Source: Aggregatimonas sangjinii (GTDB lineage Bacteria > Bacteroidota > Bacteroidia > Flavobacteriales > Flavobacteriaceae). From it: a stretch of 64,000 bases of DNA. The position numbers and the translations under genes are program-made. Below the pieces are notes generated by a model that saw only the letters and a list, made by a program, of their open reading frames with translations, made no database searches and had not been told where the DNA came from. This document shows positions 9,257 to 17,910 of the stretch, in pieces. The DNA lies in assembly GCF_005943945.1 (NCBI RefSeq), contig NZ_CP040710.1, positions 1,871,001 to 1,935,000 of the forward strand, given 5' to 3'. Positions within the stretch are counted from its first letter, which is position 1. Each line of letters begins with the position of its first letter.

Positions 9257-12166
9257 TTATACAAGTGCCTCTTTCAAAATGGTCACGGGATGTTTGGCCT
9301 TCCGCTGCGTACCATCGTAAATCTGATGCCTACAGCTCGTACCGTTTGCGGCGATAATCACCTGCTGTGGCAATTTTCTAATGGATGGGAATAGCTTCAA
9401 CTCCCCTATTTGCATACTAATATCATAATGTTCCTTTTCATAGCCGAACGAACCGGCCATACCGCAGCACCCGGAACTGATGATGGAAACGGTGTAGTTT
9501 TCGGGCAAATTCAGCATGTCGAAAGTCACTTTTTGATTGCTCAGCGCCTTTTGATGGCAATGGCCATGGATTTTTATTTGGCGATGCTCTCTCGTAAACT
9601 GCGAAGGGCTTATGTGCCCTAATTGTATTTCCTTTGCCAAAAATTCCTCGATCAAGAAAGCATTGGCGCCGATCAAGCGGGCGGCTTCGGCATCATCGGT
9701 CAAACGCTTGTACTCATCCCGAAAGGTCAGTATTGCGGATGGCTCTAGGCCAACGACCGGAATTTTGGCCTCTGCGAACACTTTAAGTTCCGGGATATTT
9801 TTCTTAGCAAGTTTTTGAGCCTGCTTTAAAAAACCTTTCGACAAATAGGTTCTTCCACTTTCCGCATAATACAGCTGCACAGCATATCCTAACCTCGTCA
9901 ATACGTCAATGGCATCCCTGCCCAAATCGATATCGAGGTATTTCGTAAATTCATCAATATATAATACAACTTTATTTTTCTCTTTATTATGCTCTTTTTC
10001 AACGCTTGACAAGTACTTATCAAAATTAAAGCTATAAATTTTGGGAAAGCTTCTTTCTGCCGCTACCCCAGCGGAATTCTTCAACCAACCACCCAATGTC
10101 TTTGATTCATAAACGGCGTTGGTGAGTCCCGCCACGGTACTTCCTAAACGGTTTAATCTCGTGTTATGGGCGAATAGTTTACTTCGAAGACTATAACCGT
10201 TAGCTTCCTGGTATTGGTAGAGAAATTCGGCCTTTAATGTGGCCACATCCACATTACTCGGACATTCACTCGCACATGCCTTGCAGCTAAGGCAAAGGTC
10301 GAAAACCTCCTTCAATTCGCTTTGATCAAATCGGTTCTTCTTATCGGTTACCGTCAAAAATTCCCGGAGGGCATTGGCCCTACCGCGGGTCGTATCCTTT
10401 TCGTTCTTCGTAGCATGGTAACTAGGGCACATGGCCCCTTTCATATGGTGTGTCTTTCTACAGTCACCACTCCCATTACACTTTTCGGCCGCTTTGAGAA
10501 TACCTTCGCTATCCGAAAAATCAAGCAGGGTCTTTATTTGCGGTTCTTCCCGATCGATTACATACCGTAACGATTCATCCATGGGATACGCATCAACGAT
10601 TTTTCCAGGATTGAAAATGTTGCTTGGATCAAAGTAGGTCTTGATACGTTTAAGCAGTTTGTAGTTTTTCTGTCCGATCATTAGCGGAATGAATTCCGCC
10701 CGAACAATACCATCGCCGTGTTCCCCACTAAAGGAACCATTGTATTTTTTGGTCAATTTGGCCACATCGGTGGTTATTCCCCTGAACATGGCCACGTCTG
10801 CGGATTGTTTTAGATTCAGAATAGGTCTAAGATGCAATTCTCCCGCTCCGGCATGGGCGTAGTATACGGCTTCTTGATCGTACCCTTTCATGATCTTGGT
10901 AAATTCGCCGATAAAATCCTTTAAATCCTCCAAAGCCACGGCGGTATCTTCGATACAGGCCACAGCCTTCCGGTCACCGACCATATTGCCCAAAAGTCCT
11001 AAACCTGCTTTCCGTAGCTCTATGGCCTTATTGATGTTTTCTCCTTTTAAGATGGGGTTGGCGTAACTAAGGCCAGATTTCCCAATCGTCGTTTCCAAGG
11101 CGGTCAGTTGTTGGTTCAATTCCTCTTGGCTATGCGCTTTTACTTCCAACATCAACAAGGCAGCTGGGTCACCTACCACAAAAAACCGATTGGCAAGTTG
11201 TTGTTTGTTGTTTTTCGTACAATCGAGTATCACCCGGTCCATCATCTCGCATAGATGCAACGGGTGCTGCATGACCGGTGCAACATCCGAAAGACAGTCC
11301 TCCAGACTTTTATAATGCGTGACCACCATTGCGGAAAACGGAGGCGGTACATCGTCCAATTGCAACGTTATTTCCGTCGTAAAGGCCAAGGTTCCTTCGC
11401 TCCCACTGAGTAATTGGCACAAATTGATGTTGTCGGGAGCACTCCCGAAAATATTGTTCTTCAATAATTCATCAACTGCATACCCCGTATTTCTGCGATG
11501 AATCGTTGGTTTGGGGAATTCCGTCTCGATTTCCGATTTAATACTGCTATTGGAAAGTTCTTTGTACATATTTTGATAGAGGGATGCCTCCACAGAGTCC
11601 CCGACCATCTTTGCCATAAATTCTTCCTGCGTCAGGGCCTTGAAAGTAACCTCCTCGCCATTGGAAAGTATCGTTTTCATTGAGATTACCTTGTCCCTGG
11701 TGACACCGTATTGAATGGAAGTGGTGCCGGACGAGTTGTTCCCGACCATACCACCGATCATACAACGGTTGGAAGTTGATGTATTGGGTCCAAAAAAGAG
11801 TCCATGAGGTTCTAGATACTGGTTCAGCTCATCCCGAATGACGCCCGGCTGAACGGTTACCTGCTTCCTGTCTGTATCTAATCCGATGATTTTAGTAAAA
11901 TGTTTGGAAACATCGACTACAATACCATCCCCAACACATTGCCCAGCCAAAGAGGTGCCCGCCGTTCTCGGTATGAGTCCGATTGAATTCTCCTTAGCGA
12001 AACGAATGATTTTTTTGAGGTCATCATCAGTCTTCGGAAAAGCGACGGCCGAAGGAATTTTACGATAAACGGAAGCATCGGTGGCATACAGTGTATTGGT
12101 TAACGAATCGGAGCGCAATTGCCCCTCTAATGAATCCCCAAGGGTTTTAAGTGAAATTTTATTCAA
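9257..12166 (-). CDS. Fused FAD-linked 2-hydroxyacid dehydrogenase / Fe-S oxidoreductase (GlcD-GlcF type)
   Basis: 969-residue fusion. Residues ~1-500 form a VAO-type FAD-binding oxidoreductase (PRTAGTSLAGQCVGDGIVVD; IGGMVGNNSSGTTSIQYG; GSFSGEHGDGIVRAEF). Next come two cysteine clusters for Fe-S centres (CNGSGDCRK...CPSY and CLSCKACASECPSNVD), and a C-terminal CCG-type domain (GHCHQKAL, SSGCCGMAGSFGYE). This architecture is that of D-lactate or D-2-hydroxyglutarate dehydrogenases of the YdiJ/GlcDF group, which pass electrons from a 2-hydroxyacid to the quinone pool at the inner membrane. The substrate cannot be fixed from sequence. It appears to be a single-gene unit with a TATCTTTG box 46 bp upstream. 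Confidence 0.9.
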   Translation of the reverse strand: MNKISLKTLGDSLEGQLRSDSLTNTLYATDASVYRKIPSAVAFPKTDDDLKKIIRFAKENSIGLIPRTAGTSLAGQCVGDGIVVDVSKHFTKIIGLDTDRKQVTVQPGVIRDELNQYLEPHGLFFGPNTSTSNRCMIGGMVGNNSSGTTSIQYGVTRDKVISMKTILSNGEEVTFKALTQEEFMAKMVGDSVEASLYQNMYKELSNSSIKSEIETEFPKPTIHRRNTGYAVDELLKNNIFGSAPDNINLCQLLSGSEGTLAFTTEITLQLDDVPPPFSAMVVTHYKSLEDCLSDVAPVMQHPLHLCEMMDRVILDCTKNNKQQLANRFFVVGDPAALLMLEVKAHSQEELNQQLTALETTIGKSGLSYANPILKGENINKAIELRKAGLGLLGNMVGDRKAVACIEDTAVALEDLKDFIGEFTKIMKGYDQEAVYYAHAGAGELHLRPILNLKQSADVAMFRGITTDVAKLTKKYNGSFSGEHGDGIVRAEFIPLMIGQKNYKLLKRIKTYFDPSNIFNPGKIVDAYPMDESLRYVIDREEPQIKTLLDFSDSEGILKAAEKCNGSGDCRKTHHMKGAMCPSYHATKNEKDTTRGRANALREFLTVTDKKNRFDQSELKEVFDLCLSCKACASECPSNVDVATLKAEFLYQYQEANGYSLRSKLFAHNTRLNRLGSTVAGLTNAVYESKTLGGWLKNSAGVAAERSFPKIYSFNFDKYLSSVEKEHNKEKNKVVLYIDEFTKYLDIDLGRDAIDVLTRLGYAVQLYYAESGRTYLSKGFLKQAQKLAKKNIPELKVFAEAKIPVVGLEPSAILTFRDEYKRLTDDAEAARLIGANAFLIEEFLAKEIQLGHISPSQFTREHRQIKIHGHCHQKALSNQKVTFDMLNLPENYTVSIISSGCCGMAGSFGYEKEHYDISMQIGELKLFPSIRKLPQQVIIAANGTSCRHQIYDGTQRKAKHPVTILKEALV

Positions 12167-12211
12167 TGTTGGACAATTTTGAGCGGTAAATCAAGTTTAT
12201 GGCATTAGGAA

Positions 12212-12219
12212 CAAAGATA
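12212..12219 (-). promoter_or_regulatory. -7 box (TATCTTTG) upstream of the FAD/Fe-S dehydrogenase
   Basis: Minus-strand match to TAnnTTTG, 46 bp upstream of the start at 12166. It lies in the space shared with the divergent barrel gene. Confidence 0.4.
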
Positions 12220-12261
12220 AGGATCACCCTTATGTTAAACTCAAATCAAAACAAAGAACTT

Positions 12262-12771
12262 ATGATATTTAAAAGATTATTGCTTTTTTCGGTGATACTC
12301 GTTGCTGCCTCCATGCATGCACAGGAGATTTCTAACCATGCGCTCGGCCTTAGGTTAGGGGATAGCGATGGGTTTGGAGCTGAAATATCCTATCAGAAAC
12401 AAATTAAAAGAACGAATCGGTTGGAAATCGATTTTGGCTGGAGAGACAGCAGACGATACAATGCCTTTAAATTGGCTGGACTTTACCAATGGGTACGACC
12501 AATAGATGGAGGATTCAACTGGTACTATGGCTTTGGAGGCGGCTTGGGTAGCGTTGCTTTTGAGCGTACGCTGAACAGCGATAATGAACCTTTCGAACCG
12601 GATGGCGGTCTTTTCGTCTTTGCGGCTGGGGATATCGGTATCGAGTATAATTTTGACTTCTCTCTTCTGCTTTCTTTGGATTTTAGGCCAGAAATCGGTG
12701 TTGTCGGTTATGGGGATTTCAATGACAATCTCGATTTTGATATTGCCCTCGGTGTGCGCTATCAATTTTGA
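12262..12771 (+). CDS. Small outer-membrane beta-barrel protein
   Basis: 169-residue protein with a Sec signal peptide (MIFKRLLLFSVILVAASMHAQ, cleavage after MHAQ likely). Alternating aromatic/hydrophobic beta strands follow and the last residue is Phe (GVRYQF), a typical outer-membrane barrel C-terminal signal. Its size suits an 8-stranded OmpW/OmpX-like barrel. I start at the ATG at 12262 because the signal peptide begins there; the 12199 start adds 21 hydrophilic residues. The function is unknown; no ligand or enzyme motif is visible. A strong terminator follows, so it is probably monocistronic. Confidence 0.8.
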   Translation: MIFKRLLLFSVILVAASMHAQEISNHALGLRLGDSDGFGAEISYQKQIKRTNRLEIDFGWRDSRRYNAFKLAGLYQWVRPIDGGFNWYYGFGGGLGSVAFERTLNSDNEPFEPDGGLFVFAAGDIGIEYNFDFSLLLSLDFRPEIGVVGYGDFNDNLDFDIALGVRYQF

Positions 12772-12794
12772 GCGTTACACAAACTAATCGAAAG

Positions 12795-12829
12795 AGCCCT
12801 TAACCTGCAATGTGTTAAGGGCTTTTTTT
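12795..12829 (+). terminator. Rho-independent terminator
   Basis: Perfect 10-bp stem AGCCCTTAAC / GTTAAGGGCT with a 9-nt loop, followed by a run of T. It ends the barrel gene ahead of the TlpA-like lipoprotein gene. Confidence 0.9.
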
Positions 12830-12845
12830 ATTTTGGGCATATCAC

Positions 12846-12853
12846 TACATTTG
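12846..12853 (+). promoter_or_regulatory. -7 box (TACATTTG) upstream of the TlpA-like gene
   Basis: Exact TAnnTTTG match, 20 bp before the ATG at 12874 and just after the preceding terminator. The -33 element is not clear. Confidence 0.6.
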
Positions 12854-12873
12854 CCCTTATAAAAACCAAATAA

Positions 12874-14004
12874 ATGAAAAAAGTTATTTTAGGTCTTATC
12901 ACGACTTTTGCCCTAATCTCCTGTAATCAGAAACCAGAAGGCTATGAAATTAACGGTACATTGACCGGTGATGTTGAAGAAGGCACAGCCGTCTATTTGA
13001 AAGCAATCGGAGACGATAATCAACCTACCCCCATCGATACTGCAACCGTTACAAACGGTACATTTCAATTTGTCGGTACGGCCGGCTTACCCGAAATGCA
13101 TTATATTTTTATTGACAAAACACCAGGCTATACCGCTGTCATCCTAGAAAATGGTGAAATCGATTTTACGGCGCAAAAAGACAGTTTGGGTTTTGCCAAA
13201 ATTTCGGGAACTCCGCAAAACGATATTTTCGCCGACTATTTGAAACAATCCAAGGGCATTTCAGAACGGGCGAACTCGATACAAGCCGACATGCAAAAAG
13301 CGAGCGCCTCCAAGGACCAAGCTACGATTACCGCGTTACAGGAGGAGATGGGCGAATTACAGGAAGAATACAAGAATTTTGAACTGGATTACATTAAAAA
13401 CAATCCGAACGGACTCATTTCGGCATTGTTGGTAGACCGAGCGCTGGCATCCAGGCAGCTCACTGCTGAGGAGGTTCGTGCCTTATATGACGGTCTATCA
13501 GCTGAGATAAAAGAAACCAAAGCTGCAAAGGGGGTTTTGGAACGTTTGGTTGAATTCGAAAAAAAAGCGGCTACCGCTAAAAGTACCGAAGTCGGTGCCG
13601 TGGCTCCGGAGTTTTCCGCTCCAGATCCAGATGGCAACCAGATCGCCTTGTCGGATGTAAAAGGAAAACTGACCCTTATCGATTTTTGGGCCGCTTGGTG
13701 CAAACCTTGCCGAGCGGAAAACCCGAATGTGGTCAATGTATACAACAAGTACCACGACAAAGGACTCAATATCATTGGAGTGTCTTTGGATAGAAAGGCC
13801 GATGATTGGAAAAAGGCTATTACTGCTGATAATTTGAGTTGGAACCAAGTATCGAACGTGGCCTATTTTAACGACCCTGTCGCTAAATTATACAATGTCG
13901 ATGCGATACCAGCTGCCTTCTTACTCGATGAGAATGGCGTTATCGTGGCTAAAAATTTAAGAGGTCCTGCACTTGAAGCCAAGGTGGCAGAGTTGCTGAA
14001 TTAA
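12874..14004 (+). CDS. TlpA-family thioredoxin-like lipoprotein with DUF4369 domain
   Basis: 376-residue lipoprotein: the signal ends in a lipobox (ALISC, Cys17). Residues ~20-130 are a DUF4369 beta domain (YEINGTLTGDVEEGTAVYLK), followed by a helical linker rich in Glu and Lys. Residues ~235-376 are an AhpC/TSA-type thioredoxin fold with the active-site motif WAAWCKPC (Cys276 and Cys279) and the cis-Pro region AIPAAFLLD. This layout is common in Bacteroidota and serves periplasmic thiol-disulfide exchange, plausibly for cytochrome maturation or envelope redox repair. It has its own promoter box and sits between two terminators, so it is monocistronic. Confidence 0.92.
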   Translation: MKKVILGLITTFALISCNQKPEGYEINGTLTGDVEEGTAVYLKAIGDDNQPTPIDTATVTNGTFQFVGTAGLPEMHYIFIDKTPGYTAVILENGEIDFTAQKDSLGFAKISGTPQNDIFADYLKQSKGISERANSIQADMQKASASKDQATITALQEEMGELQEEYKNFELDYIKNNPNGLISALLVDRALASRQLTAEEVRALYDGLSAEIKETKAAKGVLERLVEFEKKAATAKSTEVGAVAPEFSAPDPDGNQIALSDVKGKLTLIDFWAAWCKPCRAENPNVVNVYNKYHDKGLNIIGVSLDRKADDWKKAITADNLSWNQVSNVAYFNDPVAKLYNVDAIPAAFLLDENGVIVAKNLRGPALEAKVAELLN

Positions 14005-14062
14005 AAAAGATTCCACTTTCTCAAGACGGCTGGATGCTTTCACAGCTTGGAATTGAACATAA

Positions 14063-14094
14063 AAAATCCCCCAGGAACATATTCCTAGGGGATT
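14063..14094. terminator. Bidirectional terminator between convergent genes
   Basis: AAATCCCCCAGGAA pairs with TTCCTAGGGGATTT with one mismatch. The A-run on the left serves the minus strand and the T-rich right flank serves the plus strand. It lies between the TlpA-like gene and the convergent lipoprotein gene. Confidence 0.8.
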
Positions 14095-14115
14095 TCAATT
14101 ATACACTATACTCGA

Positions 14116-15756
14116 TTAAAATTTACTTCTCACGTCTCTAAAGACACCATTCACTTCTACGTTTCCGTTTCTGATCACATTTCCGAAAATATTTACTACG
14201 GAATTGTCTCCAAGGAATTCCAAGGTTGCGCCATCATTCAGGATCAAATCCCCGTAGATGGTTAAATTACCTTCTACTCTAAACGTTGCGCCTTCATCGA
14301 TCGTTACATCTCGTCTTCTATTGTTACTCGCGATGACCAAGGTTCCGTTCATTTCAAAAAGGGCATTGCTATTTATCTCGATGGTGTTCCGCACGGTCCA
14401 GGCGCCACATAACAATAGAGATCCGTCGATTTCCAATCGGTTAAAACGTTTTGCACCTCTGTAGGCCAAGGTTTCGTTGGCACTCACTTCAAGTACATTG
14501 CGTCCTGAATAAAGTGGACTGCTGGCACATTGCTCTACCAAACTCTGCGTTGGTCGGTTCAACTTAATGATTTGGAATCCGGCCTTACCGGCGGCGGCGA
14601 AGAGGTAATCACCACGGGATTGCACGTAGTTGATTGAACCTTCCAATTCGATTACACCTACCATTTCGGCATTTCCTTCCTGATCTTCCGCAAGGGAGAG
14701 ACCTCCACCACCATTGGCGATGAACAAAAGATCGTTGTTACTTGCGACACCGTTTGTAACAATATCGGAATTGTCCACTCCATTCGGAGAAGTCAAAATC
14801 GGCAGATATTCAATAAAACTGCCGGTATTGGAATTATAAACTCCCGTACCTTTAGCACCTTCGGCTACCGCAATGGTATTTCCAAAGAAGTCGAGAGTAC
14901 GTTTCGTAGCCAAACCGAAATCACTATCGATGGCTATTTCGCTTGTTACGGCCAGGTCGTCATCTAAAAAACTTACCCCTTTGCTTCCATCAAGAACGGC
15001 GATCCTGCCATTGTTCAAGGCAATCGAACGGATATCGAAGAATGATTCTTCTTTGATCGTCGTTAGGGTATTTTTATCATAGGTAGCTACAACACCGTCT
15101 TTTCCACTACCTACCAGAATAGTATTGTCCATAACCTTTACATCGGTAGCATTGAATCCGGGCTGAAAACCGTACTCAATTCCCGCGCCAAGATTAAATC
15201 GGCCATCTTCGACAGTTAATTTGGCAACAAGGGAATTAAAGGTTGCTCTAACCGAGGTTTCAGAATCCACACCTCCGGCGATATACAAGAAGCCATTTTC
15301 GTAGGCCAATGCATTTACGTCTACGTTCGTATAATATAGACGTCCGGTAATTATAGGATTATTCGGGTCCGCTATTCGAATAATATCGACTGCTCCTGAA
15401 AAGCCATCCTCGACCGTATTATAAGACACATACGCGAAATTACCGTCAATAGCAACATGCGAAGCCGTTAAATTCGTTGAACCGTCTCTTGATGGAGGGT
15501 CAATTTGGGCAACCAAGGTCAACGGATAATCCCCAGCCTGATCACTAGGTCTTTTGCCCGATTTGCTTGAAGTACCATCTTCTTCAAAAATGTCGATGAC
15601 ACCAGCGTTATCAAAACCAACGCTATTATCTAAAACGGATTGGGATTTTTCTAGGATTATGTCGTCTTGGGGATCACTAAAAACTGTAGTCTGATCCGCA
15701 CATGCAGAAAAAAGGACTATAATGGCCAAAGCCATTAATTGGGAAACATTTTTCAT
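14116..15756 (-). CDS. Lipoprotein with LVIVD-like propeller repeats and C-terminal beta-solenoid
   Basis: 546-residue predicted lipoprotein (lipobox LFSAC near residue 19). Residues ~75-400 consist of repeated ~45-residue units such as DGNFAYVSYN, ENGFLYIAGGVD, GDYLFAAAGKAGFQII, resembling LVIVD/beta-propeller repeats. Residues ~415-546 form short regular repeats rich in Asn, Gly, Ile and Leu (IDGSLLLCGAW, MNGTLVIAS, VEGNLTIYGDLILNDG), as expected for a right-handed beta-solenoid. Probably exposed on the cell surface or in the periplasm; the function is unknown. A serine/lysine-rich linker (DGTSSKSGKRPSD) follows the lipid anchor. A TACATTTG box lies 45 bp upstream. Confidence 0.8.
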   Translation of the reverse strand: MKNVSQLMALAIIVLFSACADQTTVFSDPQDDIILEKSQSVLDNSVGFDNAGVIDIFEEDGTSSKSGKRPSDQAGDYPLTLVAQIDPPSRDGSTNLTASHVAIDGNFAYVSYNTVEDGFSGAVDIIRIADPNNPIITGRLYYTNVDVNALAYENGFLYIAGGVDSETSVRATFNSLVAKLTVEDGRFNLGAGIEYGFQPGFNATDVKVMDNTILVGSGKDGVVATYDKNTLTTIKEESFFDIRSIALNNGRIAVLDGSKGVSFLDDDLAVTSEIAIDSDFGLATKRTLDFFGNTIAVAEGAKGTGVYNSNTGSFIEYLPILTSPNGVDNSDIVTNGVASNNDLLFIANGGGGLSLAEDQEGNAEMVGVIELEGSINYVQSRGDYLFAAAGKAGFQIIKLNRPTQSLVEQCASSPLYSGRNVLEVSANETLAYRGAKRFNRLEIDGSLLLCGAWTVRNTIEINSNALFEMNGTLVIASNNRRRDVTIDEGATFRVEGNLTIYGDLILNDGATLEFLGDNSVVNIFGNVIRNGNVEVNGVFRDVRSKF

Positions 15757-15800
15757 AATTTGTAGGTTAAACCATTTAGATTTGGGTTCTAAATGAAACG

Positions 15801-15808
15801 CAAATGTA
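15801..15808 (-). promoter_or_regulatory. -7 box (TACATTTG) upstream of the beta-solenoid lipoprotein
   Basis: Exact minus-strand TAnnTTTG match followed by GCG context, 45 bp from the ATG at 15756. Confidence 0.5.
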
Positions 15809-15856
15809 CGCTCGTTGGTATAAATTCCTACAAAATTTTCGACGAACGGCTCACAT

Positions 15857-16510
15857 TTACCGAAATTTACCCGTTTTTTCCATTACGAAGAGAATAATTA
15901 TAGGAATGGATAGAAGTCCGACCATCAGGCTATTCTCGACCAAAAGGCCTGGTGCGAAAAGTAATGTGGTTGCAAAACCCCCGATAGCGCCGCCGAAATG
16001 TGCCGTATGCCCGATATTATCCGAACGGCTTTTCATTCCGTAGATGGAATAGAGCAAATAACCAATCCCGAATACGTAGGCGGGGATAGGAATAGGAATA
16101 AAGAATAGGTATAACCCCATTTGCGGCTGTAAGAGGATTGCGGCATATAAAATACCGGTAACTGCACCACTCGCACCTACAGCGCTGTAATAGGGTTCGT
16201 CTTTGTGAAAGAAAAAGCCCAACAAACTTCCTGCTACCAAGCTGATGAAATAGATGCCTACGAATTTCAATGGGCCGAAGGCTGAAATCACCACATCCGC
16301 AAAAAAATATAACGTCAACATATTAAATAGCAGGTGTGTCATATCTACATGTAAAAAGCCCGAGGTGAGCATTCTGTCTTTTTGGCCCGACTGTATTTCT
16401 TTAATGCCGAATTTGTAACGTTCAAAGAAACCTTGGTCATTAAAACCCTTTAATGAGACCAGCACGTTCACCGCGATAATGGCTATTGTGGCAATATTCA
16501 TGTTCTCCAT
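15857..16510 (-). CDS. Rhomboid-family intramembrane serine protease
   Basis: 217-residue polytopic membrane protein with the rhomboid dyad: GASG with Ser114 and a later His in GHTAHFGGAIGG (His171). The HLLFNMLTLYFF helix carries the oxyanion-supporting Asn. Six hydrophobic segments are visible, the minimal rhomboid core. Rhomboids cleave transmembrane substrates within the bilayer; the substrate here is unknown. A second in-frame ATG at 16501 is equally plausible (MNIATIAI). The gene diverges from a lysophospholipid acyltransferase gene, and the two share an 18-bp perfect palindrome that contains a -7 box for each direction. Confidence 0.92.
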   Translation of the reverse strand: MENMNIATIAIIAVNVLVSLKGFNDQGFFERYKFGIKEIQSGQKDRMLTSGFLHVDMTHLLFNMLTLYFFADVVISAFGPLKFVGIYFISLVAGSLLGFFFHKDEPYYSAVGASGAVTGILYAAILLQPQMGLYLFFIPIPIPAYVFGIGYLLYSIYGMKSRSDNIGHTAHFGGAIGGFATTLLFAPGLLVENSLMVGLLSIPIIILFVMEKTGKFR

Positions 16511-16531
16511 ACTGCGTGTTTATGTTGGTGC

Positions 16532-16549
16532 CAAATATAGCTATATTTG
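16532..16549. promoter_or_regulatory. Perfect 18-bp palindrome holding two divergent -7 boxes
   Basis: CAAATATAGCTATATTTG reads the same on both strands. Each arm is a TATATTTG -7 element: the plus-strand one (16542-16549) lies 17 bp before the acyltransferase ATG at 16567, and the minus-strand one (16532-16539) lies 21-30 bp before the two rhomboid start candidates. The two promoters abut, so polymerase cannot bind both at once. Confidence 0.75.
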
Positions 16550-16566
16550 CCCTCATAATTCAGTGC

Positions 16567-17469
16567 ATGCAATTCGTCGTTTTCATTCTTGTCTATCCGT
16601 TACTTTGGATGATTTCGGTACTTCCCTACCGTGTTTTCTACTGGTTTTCGGATGGGTTCTTCTTTTTAGTCTATCGGGTAGTCGGTTACCGAAAAAAAGT
16701 AGTTCGACATAATTTGGAATTGGTATTTCCGGAAAAATCATTCGAAGAACGAAAACGTATCGAGGTCGACTTTTTTATACATATGTGCGATATGTTCATG
16801 GAAATGGTAAAAACCATGAGCCTGAGCAAAAGCGAAGTCAAAAAACGATACAACGTCCTGAATATCGAAATAATAAAAGAGATAGAAAAAGAACGAAGTA
16901 TCCTGATCGTCTGCTCCCATTACGCAAATTGGGAATGGAACGTAAGCATCAACAACTACATCAATTCAAAAGGTTATGCCGTTTATCAACCTATCTCAAA
17001 CACGTATTTTGATCGCTGGATTCGAAGAGTGCGCGCACGGTGGAACACCACGCTTATCACAACAAGGGAAACCACGAAAACAATTGTCAGGAACAAGCGA
17101 AATGGCATTACGGGTGTTTTCGGGATGGTAAGCGACCAATCCCCACAATGGCATCGTGCAAAATATTGGCGTGATTTCATGGGGATAACCGTGCCGGTGA
17201 TCAACGGAGCTGAAATGTTGGCCCGAAAACTTGATCTTGCCGTTGTTTTCCTAAAAGTGTCTAAAGTGAAACGGGGATATTATCAGGCTGAATTCATCCC
17301 AATTACTACTTCTGGCAAAACGACCGAAAAAAATGAAATTACTGATCGATTCATCGAACTTGCCGAACAACAGATTCATGAACGGCCCGAACACTACCTG
17401 TGGACGCATAAGCGCTGGAAACATCGTAACAAGACGCCCAAGGCTTTCGCCACGACTCCAGATAATTAA
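16567..17469 (+). CDS. LpxL/HtrB-like lysophospholipid (lipid A) acyltransferase
   Basis: 300-residue protein of the lysophospholipid/lipid A late acyltransferase family, which moves an acyl chain from acyl-ACP to a lipid acceptor at the inner membrane. It has an N-terminal membrane anchor (MQFVVFILVYPLLWMIS), VVRHNLELVFPEKS, and the H(X4)E catalytic motif SHYANWEW (His118, Glu123). Later come FGMVSDQSPQ and the ARKLDLAVVFLKV region. I start at 16567, which follows the -7 box at the usual spacing and gives a proper membrane anchor. It is likely to acylate lipid A or an ornithine/other amino lipid; the acceptor is unproved. The gene ends before a 440-bp gene-free stretch. Confidence 0.9.
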   Translation: MQFVVFILVYPLLWMISVLPYRVFYWFSDGFFFLVYRVVGYRKKVVRHNLELVFPEKSFEERKRIEVDFFIHMCDMFMEMVKTMSLSKSEVKKRYNVLNIEIIKEIEKERSILIVCSHYANWEWNVSINNYINSKGYAVYQPISNTYFDRWIRRVRARWNTTLITTRETTKTIVRNKRNGITGVFGMVSDQSPQWHRAKYWRDFMGITVPVINGAEMLARKLDLAVVFLKVSKVKRGYYQAEFIPITTSGKTTEKNEITDRFIELAEQQIHERPEHYLWTHKRWKHRNKTPKAFATTPDN

Positions 17470-17572
17470 TTTTTTTTACGACCATACCTGACCACCAAAT
17501 AGTTAAATAGTAAGCGGGGTGTACTTGGAAGGTTTGCAATGGTCAGATTCTTACGAGCCGGGTCCTCGACAG

Positions 17573-17594
17573 GCCTGCCGAAGGCCAGGTAGGC
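17573..17594. repeat. 22-bp palindromic repeat, copy 1
   Basis: GCCTGCC at the left and GGTAGGC at the right can pair with one G-T wobble, giving a 7-bp stem and 8-nt loop. The arms are shared with copy 2 while the loop differs. Confidence 0.65.
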
Positions 17595-17742
17595 TCGGAC
17601 TGACATCCAGCTTTTGATTCGCTATCGTACGCTCTTAGGCATCTAGTTTATAATTAGGGAAAAGTAGGGAATGGAACCCATATCAATAGTATGTACCAAG
17701 ATTCATGAAAAAGTGCCAGCTAAGTAAACGATTTCGGGGCAA

Positions 17743-17764
17743 GCCTGCCTGACTGGAGGTAGGC
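17743..17764. repeat. 22-bp palindromic repeat, copy 2
   Basis: GCCTGCCT and AGGTAGGC flank a 6-nt loop. It matches copy 1 at 16 of 22 positions, with differences confined to the loop and one arm-edge base, as expected if the hairpin is what is kept. Confidence 0.65.
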
Positions 17765-17910
17765 CCGCAAGGCATTCGAATGAGAAAAGACCTTAGCGCG
17801 TCGAGGTCCCAATGGCTATCGGGACGAAGCATTTAAATCGCGACTATCGAGTAAAAACAGCCCGGCTAGGTGCTAGATGTATTGCCAAACAGTAAATCGA
17901 CATCGGACAT

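Larger units (their letters stand above)
17470..17910. other. 441-bp gene-free stretch with two hairpin repeats
   Basis: No credible reading frame is present on either strand. It holds two imperfect copies of a 22-bp inverted repeat (17573-17594 and 17743-17764) and short fragments such as TATCGGGACGAAG. It lies downstream of both flanking convergent genes (acyltransferase on plus, glmM on minus), where dispersed repeats often accumulate. Confidence 0.6.

Noticed and set aside
17470-17910. Possible decayed gene or mobile-element remnant
   Set aside because: I could find no reading frame or terminal repeats beyond the two 22-bp hairpins, and nothing resembling a transposase.
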